Source of the DNA: Clostridia bacterium | GTDB taxonomy: Bacteria > Bacillota > Clostridia > Monoglobales > Firm-18 | Direction of reading: 5' to 3' | Assembly (NCBI GenBank): GCA_017408205.1 | Contig: JAFQVC010000056.1 | Location: 1-5,188, forward strand | Length of the DNA: 5,188 nucleotides | Part shown: positions 1-5,188 of the stretch, piece by piece | How positions within the stretch are numbered: the stretch's first letter is position 1 | Layout: every line of letters begins with the position of its first letter | Translations under genes and position numbers: made by a program | The notes under the pieces: generated by a model | Told to the model about the DNA's origin: nothing | What the model saw: the letters and a program-made list of their open reading frames with translations, nothing else | Database searches by the model: none

Positions 1-313
1 GGCAATAAGAATTGAGGTAAACGGAGAACTTGAAGTTTTAAAACAGACATTTACTGATTTCTGCGATGTGCTAAAAACAGGCGGACGCCTTGCGGTAATC
101 ACTTTCCACTCTTTAGAGGACAGAATTACCAAAACAACATTCAATGAACTTGCAAAAGGGTGCCAGTGCCCTCCCGACTTTCCCGTATGTGTTTGCGGAA
201 TACAGCCCAAAGCGACTGTGCTTACCAAAAAGCCCATACTTCCATCGGAGGAAGAACTGGAAAGAAACCCAAGAAGCGCAAGTGCCAAATTACGTGTACT
301 AATGAAAAAATAA
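1..313 (+). CDS. rsmH: 16S rRNA (cytosine(1402)-N(4))-methyltransferase RsmH, C-terminal part
   Basis: The 5' end lies outside the window; 103 codons remain, read from base 2, and base 1 is the last base of the preceding codon. RsmH (MraW) uses S-adenosylmethionine to methylate N4 of C1402 in the 16S rRNA decoding centre, in the cytoplasm. Visible family marks are RIEVN near the start of the fragment, the conserved ITFHSLEDR block at about fragment residues 34-42, a Cys-rich [12 protein letters not shown] segment typical of Gram-positive members, and the C-terminal [11 protein letters not shown] signature. An internal GTG at 68 could be mistaken for a start, but the family similarity continues upstream of it, so it is an internal Val codon. 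The gene ends with TAA, 20 bases before the ATG of the ftsL-like gene, which fits the usual rsmH-ftsL order of dcw clusters and cotranscription. Full-length relatives are about 310 residues, so roughly the last third is visible. Confidence 0.96.
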   Translation, partial: AIRIEVNGELEVLKQTFTDFCDVLKTGGRLAVITFHSLEDRITKTTFNELAKGCQCPPDFPVCVCGIQPKATVLTKKPILPSEEELERNPRSASAKLRVLMKK

Positions 314-320
314 TATAAAC

Positions 321-325
321 GGAGG
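321..325 (+). promoter_or_regulatory. Ribosome binding site of the ftsL-like gene
   Basis: GGAGG is a near-perfect anti-16S match. It lies 8 bases before the ATG at 334 but only 2 bases before the in-frame TTG at 328. This spacing decides for the ATG at 334 as the start. Confidence 0.85.
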
Positions 326-333
326 TTTTGCAC

Positions 334-786
334 ATGTATTATCCCACCACAGGAACAAGTGCATACAAACCGGAGATGGTTTCTCCAACACGAAAAACTA
401 AAAAGAAAGCGGTTAAAAAGAAATCAAAGAACGATTTCAAACTGATTGTATATACGGCACTGATTTTTATGTTTATGTTTATAACCATAAGCCGTTCCGT
501 TTTCATATACGGTCAGCACGCTGAAATCGAGCATAAGACTGCACAGTTAAACACTCTTAAAATGGAGAACGAGCAGATGTCCGTAGATATAAAAGCGCAG
601 ACAGACAGTTCCATAATGGAGCAATATGCAATGACGCATTTAAATCTTAAAAAGATGGACACAAACCAGATAGTTTACTTAAATCAGACAACAGATGACA
701 GTATGACAAAAATTGCACACAACGAGAAAGATATATTTGGAGGATTATTCGGATTATTTTCCGGCGCTTTGGAATATTTGAAATAA
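334..786 (+). CDS. ftsL: FtsL-like cell division protein (septum formation initiator type)
   Basis: This 150-residue protein has the FtsL/DivIC layout. A Lys/Arg-rich cytoplasmic N-terminus (strongest at residues 20-32, RKTKKKAVKKKSK) is followed by one transmembrane segment at about 36-58. Next comes an extracytoplasmic coiled-coil-like stretch at about 62-90 and the FtsL-type motif at 94-116 (IMEQYAMTHLNL, then QIVYL). In the family, FtsL forms a complex with DivIB/FtsQ and DivIC/FtsB and recruits or activates the septal class B PBP; sequence identity between members is low, so position and architecture carry the call. It sits between rsmH and a class B PBP gene, the standard ftsL place. 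The start is ATG at 334 because of the GGAGG spacing; an in-frame TTG at 328 would add two residues. Residues 131-150 form an unusual Gly/Phe-rich hydrophobic tail. Family membership is quite sure; its exact partners are inferred. Confidence 0.87.
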   Translation: MYYPTTGTSAYKPEMVSPTRKTKKKAVKKKSKNDFKLIVYTALIFMFMFITISRSVFIYGQHAEIEHKTAQLNTLKMENEQMSVDIKAQTDSSIMEQYAMTHLNLKKMDTNQIVYLNQTTDDSMTKIAHNEKDIFGGLFGLFSGALEYLK

Positions 787-805
787 TGACAAAATAAGGT
801 ATAAG
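778..805 (+). promoter_or_regulatory. Possible weak sigma-A-type promoter at the end of ftsL
   Basis: TTGAAA (778-783, 5 of 6 to TTGACA) and TATAAG (800-805, 5 of 6 to TATAAT) are separated by 16 bases. They could give a secondary promoter for the PBP-murE-murF part of the operon. Against this, the region is A/T-rich so such pairs occur by chance, there is no extended -10 TG, and the -10 falls inside the stem of the hairpin at 787-839. Treat as a candidate only. Confidence 0.22.
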
Positions 806-839
806 GGGAGTTTACGCTCTTCTTATACTATTTTCGTCA
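787..839 (+). terminator. Long imperfect hairpin after ftsL, terminator- or attenuator-like
   Basis: The inverted repeat starts one base after the ftsL stop codon. The core stem pairs 799-810 (GTATAAGGGGAG) with 817-828 (CTCTTCTTATAC) in 12 pairs, two of them G-U, around the 6-base loop TTTACG. It extends outward: AAAATA 791-796 pairs with TATTTT 829-834, and TGAC 787-790 with GTCA 836-839, with a 2-base bulge (797-798) on one side and a single bulged C (835) on the other, 22 pairs in all. A-tract/stem/T-tract geometry is that of an intrinsic, possibly bidirectional, terminator. The T-tract is short (TATTTTC) and the stem is not very G/C-rich, so stopping is probably partial. As the genes beyond it belong to the same cluster, it may instead be an attenuator or an RNA processing/stability element. 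Confidence 0.6.
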
Positions 840-859
840 AAAGGGATATAAATTTTATC

Positions 860-870
860 GGGGGAGAAGG
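860..870 (+). promoter_or_regulatory. Ribosome binding site of the class B PBP gene
   Basis: GGGGGAGAAGG lies 6 bases before the ATG at 877; the GGGGGAG part alone is 10 bases away. Either register gives a workable site. It lies 20 bases downstream of the hairpin and outside it, so the hairpin as drawn does not cover it. Confidence 0.8.
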
Positions 871-876
871 AATAAT

Positions 877-3117
877 ATGTCAACGGAAAACCATAAAAAT
901 AAAAAAACTCCCATAAGAAAAGTCATAAAAAAAAGAACAGCATTTATCGGATTATGTTTTATTGCACTGTTGTTGCTTCTTATTGTAAGAATTGCATATA
1001 TTTTAGTAGTTCACGGCGAAACATACCAGATGGAAGCCGTTGAACAACAAACGAGAGACAGTCTTATAACGTCAAAACGAGGTGACATATTAGACAGAAA
1101 CGGCAAACAACTTGCAGTATCTGCAAGTGTTGAAACTGTGTCTGCATCACCAAGTCAGTTGTCAGCAAACAAAAAGAATGTACCCCTTGAAACTGTAGCA
1201 AAGGGTTTAAGTGAAATACTGGAACTTGACTACGAAGAAACACTTGCTAAAATTTCCAAAAATCAGGAATACATATCGATTAAGGAGAAAATAGAAAAAG
1301 ACAAGGCAGACCAGGTACGTAAATTCATTACGGACAACAAAATTACGGGCATAAATATTAACCAGTCAACAAAAAGATTTTATCCCTACGGTAATTTTGC
1401 ATCTCAGGTTATCGGCACAACAGGTACAGACAATCAGGGACTTTTCGGCATCGAAATGATTTACGACAAATATTTACGCGGTTCTCCCGGGCGTGTTGTA
1501 TCGTCAAAAACCGCAGGCGGAAAGGATATGCCTTTTAAATACGAGCGTATGATAGACCCGAAAGACGGTCTTAACGTAGTGCTGACCATTGATGAAACAA
1601 TACAGAGAATTGTAGAAAAGCATCTTGAAACAGCGGTTCTTGAAAACAAACTGGGCAACGGTGCTGCCTGCATCGTTATGGAAGTAAAAACAGGCAACAT
1701 TCTTGCTATGAGCACCAAACCGGATTTTGACTTAAATCAGGCATTTACCATACAGAATGACGATGAAGCAAAAGAAAAAATTGAGGCGGCAACAGGTGAA
1801 GAGAGAGTAAAACTGTATAACGAAGCATTGCAGAAAATGTGGCGTAACAAAGCGGTTTCAGACACCTACGAACCGGGCTCAACTTTTAAAATATTCACAA
1901 TGGCAATGGCTTTGGAAGAGGGCACAAGTAAGTTAGACGACACCTTCTACTGCAAGGGCTCAAAAACAGTTGGTTCTCATAATATAAGATGCTGGAAAGC
2001 AGGGGGACACGGGATGGAAACCTTTGTTCAGGCGGCACAAAACTCCTGCAACCCCGCATTTATCGAAATAGGTGCAAAAATCGGTCCCGAAAAATTTTAC
2101 CAGTATTTTGACGGTTTCGGATTTTTAAACAGAACGGGAATCGACCTTGAGGGCGAGGCACTTGCCTTGTTCCACAACAAGTCGGGATTTCACGAAATTC
2201 AACTTGCTACTTCCTCTTTCGGTCAGAGTTTTAACGTAACACCTCTTCAGATGATTTCTGCGGTATGTGCTGTTGCAAACGGCGGACAGTTAATGCAGCC
2301 GAAACTTGTAAAACAACTTACCGATTCAGATGGTAATATTGTTACTACATACGAAGACAAAGTAGTAAGACAGATTATTTCAAAACAGACCTGCGAAACA
2401 TTGTGCGGGATTTTAGAGTCAGTTGTTTCAGACGGTGGTTCAAGCGGTGCCTACATTAAGGGCTACCGTGTGGCAGGCAAAACAGGTACTGCGGAAAAAG
2501 TACCGAGAGGCACGGGAAAATATATTGCATCATTTATCGGCTTTGCACCTGCAGACGACCCCCAGATTGCGGTATTGGTTATGCTTGACGAACCAAACGG
2601 CGGGGCGTACTACGGTGGTACTATTGCCGCACCCGTTGCAAGAAATATATTTGAAGATTCTCTTAATTACTTAAACATTGAACCCGCATACACAGCTGAA
2701 GAACTGTCAACACTTCAGGTTACAATTCCAAACGTAACAGGAAAACCCGTTGACGAAGCAAAGAAAGTTCTTACTGCCTTTGGTCTAAAATACAGTGTAA
2801 ACGGTGATAATGATACTGTACTTGACCAGATACCAAAAGGCGGTGTTAAAGTAAATCAATCATCTACAATTATGCTTTACACAAACGAGGAACAAAGTGT
2901 CGCTATGACTACTGTTCCCAACGTACTTAACTGTTCAACAGTTAAAGCATCAGAACTTATGAGGCAGGCAAATCTTAACATCAACGTTGTGGGTGCAGGG
3001 GCTAATCCCGACCCGACAAACGTAATTGCCTACAAGCAGGACCCTGCGGCAGGAACGCAGGTGGAAATCGGCCGTGTTGTAACGGTAGAATTCAGAAACC
3101 TTGAAGTAGGCGAATAG
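877..3117 (+). CDS. Class B penicillin-binding protein with two PASTA domains (FtsI/PBP2B/SpoVD family)
   Basis: This 746-residue D,D-transpeptidase cross-links peptidoglycan stem peptides on the outer face of the membrane. A short basic tail (1-20) and one membrane anchor (about 21-45) lead into the PBP dimerisation domain with KRGDILDRNG at 67-76. The transpeptidase domain (about 255-590) has all three active-site motifs: STFK with nucleophile Ser335 and Lys338, SCN at 390-392, and KTG at 535-537. WRNKAVSDTYEPGS just before the nucleophile is typical of the family. Two PASTA domains follow at about 614-670 (starts VTIPNV) and 678-738 (starts TTVPNV). The ATG at 877 has a strong ribosome binding site. 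Gene order ftsL-PBP-murE fits either septal FtsI/PBP2B or sporulation SpoVD; B. subtilis has both here, with two PASTA domains in PbpB and one in SpoVD. Only one copy is present here, so the two-PASTA build leans toward a septal PBP, but I leave the symbol open. Confidence 0.95.
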   Translation: MSTENHKNKKTPIRKVIKKRTAFIGLCFIALLLLLIVRIAYILVVHGETYQMEAVEQQTRDSLITSKRGDILDRNGKQLAVSASVETVSASPSQLSANKKNVPLETVAKGLSEILELDYEETLAKISKNQEYISIKEKIEKDKADQVRKFITDNKITGININQSTKRFYPYGNFASQVIGTTGTDNQGLFGIEMIYDKYLRGSPGRVVSSKTAGGKDMPFKYERMIDPKDGLNVVLTIDETIQRIVEKHLETAVLENKLGNGAACIVMEVKTGNILAMSTKPDFDLNQAFTIQNDDEAKEKIEAATGEERVKLYNEALQKMWRNKAVSDTYEPGSTFKIFTMAMALEEGTSKLDDTFYCKGSKTVGSHNIRCWKAGGHGMETFVQAAQNSCNPAFIEIGAKIGPEKFYQYFDGFGFLNRTGIDLEGEALALFHNKSGFHEIQLATSSFGQSFNVTPLQMISAVCAVANGGQLMQPKLVKQLTDSDGNIVTTYEDKVVRQIISKQTCETLCGILESVVSDGGSSGAYIKGYRVAGKTGTAEKVPRGTGKYIASFIGFAPADDPQIAVLVMLDEPNGGAYYGGTIAAPVARNIFEDSLNYLNIEPAYTAEELSTLQVTIPNVTGKPVDEAKKVLTAFGLKYSVNGDNDTVLDQIPKGGVKVNQSSTIMLYTNEEQSVAMTTVPNVLNCSTVKASELMRQANLNINVVGAGANPDPTNVIAYKQDPAAGTQVEIGRVVTVEFRNLEVGE

Positions 3118-3129
3118 CAAACATCTTTT

Positions 3130-3136
3130 AAGGGGT
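3130..3136 (+). promoter_or_regulatory. Ribosome binding site of murE
   Basis: AAGGGGT ends 7 bases before the ATG at 3144, within the 26-base gap after the PBP stop codon. It supports the ATG at 3144 as the murE start. No terminator-like hairpin is visible in this short gap. Confidence 0.75.
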
Positions 3137-3143
3137 AAAAACA

Positions 3144-4541
3144 ATGAAAATAGGCGAACTTATTGACACAAAATTAGATATTGAAGTTTCGGGCATCTGT
3201 TGTAACTCTGCAGTTGCAAAACCAGGCGACGTGTTTGTTGCGGTAAGCGGTTTTAAAACAGACGGGCACAAATATGCGAAAGATGCGGAAGACAAGGGTG
3301 CAGTATGCGTAATTGCACAACATGAAATTGAAGGTCTTGAAATCCCAGTAATTGTTGTGGAAAACACAAGAGTTGCCCTTGCACATATTGCCCACAATTT
3401 CTACAATAACCCTACTCAGAACTTTAAACTTATAGGCGTTACGGGTACAAACGGCAAAACTACCGTAACATACCTTGTTAAAGCCATACTTGAAGCGGCA
3501 GGAGAAAAAGTAGGTCTTATAGGCACTAACCAGAATATGATTGGAGACGTTGCATACGAAACAGACAGAACAACTCCCGATTCTTTGGAACTTGTTCAGT
3601 TGTTTTCTAAAATGGCAGAAGAAAAATGCACCTACGTTGTTATGGAGGTATCCTCCCACTCTTTAGAACTTAACAGAGTACACGGTTGCGAGTTTGAAGT
3701 AAGTGCATTTACTAACCTGACACAAGACCATCTTGACTTCCATATCACTATGGAAAACTATTTAAAAGCAAAAGCAAAACTGTTTAAAATATGTAACAAA
3801 GCAGTTATTAATATTGACGATGACGGCGGCAAAAAGATTGCATCAGATGTTGCCTTAAGCAAAGTAACTTACGGAACATGCGATGCAGACATTACTGCAA
3901 CAGAAATAGTCTTAAATCCCACAGGGGTTGAATTTGACTGTCTTGACACACATTTTACATTAAATATTCCAGGACTATTTTCAGTTTACAACGCCCTTGC
4001 TTCTATTTCCATCTGCACTGCTTTAGGTGTTGATAAAGAGTTAATCAAAGATACTCTTGCAAAAGCAACAGGGGTAAAGGGAAGATTTGAAGTATATCCC
4101 ACAAAAGACGACTACACAGTTATTATAGACTATGCACATTCCCCCGACGGAATAAAGAAAATACTTGAAACGGTAAAGGGGTTTGCGAAAGGCAGAATCG
4201 TAATACTGTTCGGTTGCGGCGGTGACAGAGATTCGAGAAAACGTCCGCAAATGGGTAAAATTGCAGGGGAACTTGCAGATTTTTGCATAATAACCTCTGA
4301 CAATCCCAGAAGTGAAGAGCCCGCTGCAATTATAAGGGATATTTTAGGCGGTATGAAGGACGCTACTGCAGACTATGTTGTAATAGAAAACAGAGAAAAT
4401 GCTATAGAGTATGCGATTAAAAATGCACGAAAAGATGACGTTATAATTTTAGCAGGCAAAGGTCACGAAACATATCAGATATTAAACGATAAAACCATAC
4501 ACTTTGACGAAAGAGAAGTTCTTGCAAAGTATTTGGGGTGA
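3144..4541 (+). CDS. murE: UDP-N-acetylmuramoyl-L-alanyl-D-glutamate–2,6-diaminopimelate ligase MurE
   Basis: This cytoplasmic ATP-dependent Mur ligase adds the third stem-peptide residue to UDP-MurNAc-L-Ala-D-Glu. The three Mur domains are present: the N-terminal UDP-substrate domain (PGDVFVAVSGFKTDGH, 27-42), the central ATPase domain with P-loop GVTGTNGKTT (98-107), TTPDS (143-147), MEVSSHSLEL (167-176) and FTNLTQDHLDFH (189-200), and the C-terminal ligase domain with GRFE (313-316), DYAHSPDG (329-336), FGCGGDRDSRKRP (356-368) and GKGHE (438-442). Lys210 in YLKAKAKLF aligns with the lysine carbamylated in E. coli MurE (Lys224). DNPR at 386-389 is the signature for meso-diaminopimelate, as opposed to the DNPA type of the lysine-adding S. 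aureus enzyme, so a DAP-type wall is predicted. At 465 residues it is about 30 shorter than the B. subtilis or E. coli enzymes, largely at the N-terminus, and the usual N-terminal DSR reads NSA (21-23). It follows the PBP by 26 bases and precedes murF by 12, so it is surely cotranscribed with murF. Confidence 0.97.
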   Translation: MKIGELIDTKLDIEVSGICCNSAVAKPGDVFVAVSGFKTDGHKYAKDAEDKGAVCVIAQHEIEGLEIPVIVVENTRVALAHIAHNFYNNPTQNFKLIGVTGTNGKTTVTYLVKAILEAAGEKVGLIGTNQNMIGDVAYETDRTTPDSLELVQLFSKMAEEKCTYVVMEVSSHSLELNRVHGCEFEVSAFTNLTQDHLDFHITMENYLKAKAKLFKICNKAVINIDDDGGKKIASDVALSKVTYGTCDADITATEIVLNPTGVEFDCLDTHFTLNIPGLFSVYNALASISICTALGVDKELIKDTLAKATGVKGRFEVYPTKDDYTVIIDYAHSPDGIKKILETVKGFAKGRIVILFGCGGDRDSRKRPQMGKIAGELADFCIITSDNPRSEEPAAIIRDILGGMKDATADYVVIENRENAIEYAIKNARKDDVIILAGKGHETYQILNDKTIHFDEREVLAKYLG

Positions 4542-4546
4542 GGTGA
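4541..4546 (+). promoter_or_regulatory. Ribosome binding site of murF, overlapping the murE stop codon
   Basis: AGGTGA, the core of GGGGTGAGGTGA (4535-4546), matches the 3' end of 16S rRNA and shares its first A with the murE TGA stop. It lies 7 bases before the TTG at 4554, which supports that TTG as the murF start and suggests translational coupling between murE and murF. Confidence 0.75.
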
Positions 4547-4553
4547 ATTTTCT

Positions 4554-5188
4554 TTGGTACCTGTTTTTATTGATGCTATTATAAAAGCCGTTGACGGCAC
4601 AGTTATAAGTAAAATTGAAAATTCCACAGTTGATAAAATTACTACGGACAGCCGAAATAAAGACGGCGGTATGTTTATCGCGTTAAAAGGTGAAAACTTT
4701 GACGGAAACGACTTTGCAATACAGTATCTTAAAGATAACCAAAGCGTAATAGTAAGTAAGGCAATTCCGCCTATGGAAAACAAAAACATAATACTTGTTG
4801 AAAATACTTCTGCCGCACTTATTAAACTTGCGGGCTATTACCGTTCTCTTTTTGATATTCCCGTAATAGGAATTACGGGTAGTGTGGGGAAAACCAGCAC
4901 AAAAGAGATGATTGCAAGTGTATTATGCCAAAGTTTTGACACTATGAAAACACAGGGAAACTTTAATAACGAAGTAGGTGTCCCTCTTACTCTTTTTAAC
5001 CTTGAAGCGCACCACGACTGTGCAGTTGTGGAAATGGGAATGAGTGCTTTTGGTGAAATGTCCCGCCTCACAAGTGCCGTAAAACCTACAATTGCAGTAA
5101 TTACAAACATCGGCACTTCCCATATAGGAAATTTAGGAAGCAGAGAAAATATACTAAAAGCAAAACTCGAAATCTTAGAGGGAATGAA
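4554..5188 (+). CDS. murF: UDP-N-acetylmuramoyl-tripeptide–D-alanyl-D-alanine ligase MurF, N-terminal part
   Basis: The gene runs off the window end; 211 complete codons are visible, of about 450 in the family. MurF uses ATP to join D-Ala-D-Ala to the UDP-MurNAc-tripeptide, the last cytoplasmic step of UDP-MurNAc-pentapeptide synthesis. Visible marks are TTDSR (30-34) and MFIALKGENFDG (about 40-51) of the UDP-substrate domain, P-loop GITGSVGKTS (106-115, Lys113), GNFNNEVGVPLTL (135-147), VVEMGMS (158-164), NIGTSHI (185-191) and ENILKAKLEI (198-207), in which Lys204 is the candidate carbamylated lysine. The start is TTG at 4554: it has a good ribosome binding site 7 bases upstream, and the first in-frame ATG (4671) lies inside the conserved MFIAL motif, too late to be the start. 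It is in the same frame as murE, separated only by the murE TGA and four codons. The P-loop reads SVGKTS rather than SNGKTT, a substitution I believe occurs in clostridial MurF. Confidence 0.95.
   Translation, partial: MVPVFIDAIIKAVDGTVISKIENSTVDKITTDSRNKDGGMFIALKGENFDGNDFAIQYLKDNQSVIVSKAIPPMENKNIILVENTSAALIKLAGYYRSLFDIPVIGITGSVGKTSTKEMIASVLCQSFDTMKTQGNFNNEVGVPLTLFNLEAHHDCAVVEMGMSAFGEMSRLTSAVKPTIAVITNIGTSHIGNLGSRENILKAKLEILEGM

Noticed and set aside
68..70. GTG as a start codon of a short 81-residue gene
   Set aside because: Reading the same frame upstream gives further RsmH-like sequence (RIEVN) to the window edge, so this is an internal Val codon of a truncated rsmH.
328..330. TTG start for the ftsL-like gene
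   Set aside because: It lies only 2 bases after GGAGG, too close for initiation; ATG at 334 is 8 bases away.
846..859. GATATAAATTTTATC-like A/T palindrome with TATAAA as a possible -10 box
   Set aside because: No acceptable -35 element lies 16-18 bases upstream and the symmetry is imperfect; it is what A/T-rich leader DNA gives by chance.
1747..1845. Charged segment before WRNKAVSD in the PBP as a possible novel inserted domain
   Set aside because: A short acidic/basic helical stretch of variable length at this place, before the nucleophile motif, is common in class B PBPs of Clostridia; nothing marks it as a separate domain.
2423..2674. 83-codon open frame on the + strand in another frame
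   Set aside because: It overlaps the KTG region of the PBP transpeptidase domain, which is clearly coding in its own frame; the translation has no recognisable family features.
3174..3659. 161-codon open frame on the - strand
   Set aside because: It lies wholly inside murE, antisense to it, has a Cys/Phe/Val-rich composition typical of shadow frames, and shows no recognisable motif. murE itself is fully supported.
4838..5123. Two overlapping - strand open frames at the right end
   Set aside because: They are antisense to the conserved P-loop and NIGTSHI parts of murF and have no supporting motif.

Overview
The window is a stretch of a bacterial dcw (division and cell wall) cluster. All genes lie on the + strand in the order rsmH (3' end only) – ftsL-like – class B penicillin-binding protein with PASTA repeats – murE – murF (5' part only). 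This gene order, the A/T-rich coding style, strong purine Shine-Dalgarno sites, a small FtsL-like protein before a PASTA-type class B PBP, and a MurE carrying the meso-diaminopimelate signature DNPR together point to a Firmicute, most likely a member of the Clostridia. I cannot name the species or genus from the sequence.

Layout. Positions 1-313 hold the last 103 codons of rsmH (16S rRNA m4C1402 methyltransferase). After a 20-base gap with a GGAGG site comes a 150-residue single-pass membrane protein of the FtsL type (334-786). Next is the only sizeable non-coding gap, 90 bases (787-876). It holds a long imperfect hairpin that starts right after the ftsL stop and has the A-tract/T-tract flanks of an intrinsic terminator, followed by a strong ribosome binding site. 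The class B PBP (877-3117, 746 residues) has an N-terminal membrane anchor, a dimerisation domain, a transpeptidase domain with all three active-site motifs, and two C-terminal PASTA domains. murE (3144-4541) follows after 26 bases. murF begins with a TTG codon at 4554, 12 bases after the murE stop, and runs off the window end. No gap between genes exceeds 300 bases, and I saw no RNA gene, mobile element, CRISPR array or long repeat.

How the genes work together. MurE adds the third stem-peptide residue (predicted meso-DAP) to UDP-MurNAc-L-Ala-D-Glu, and MurF adds D-Ala-D-Ala. The finished lipid-linked precursor is cross-linked outside the membrane by the PBP, which acts at the septum (or, in sporulating species, in the spore cortex) with FtsL as a scaffold partner. 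RsmH, a ribosome-modifying enzyme, is a usual first member of this cluster.

The region is mostly ordinary, conserved housekeeping DNA and I found no undescribed system. The items most worth a second look are the hairpin between ftsL and the PBP gene, a weak promoter-like pair overlapping it, the hydrophobic C-terminal tail of the FtsL-like protein, the altered Asp-Ser-Arg motif in MurE, and the TTG start of murF.
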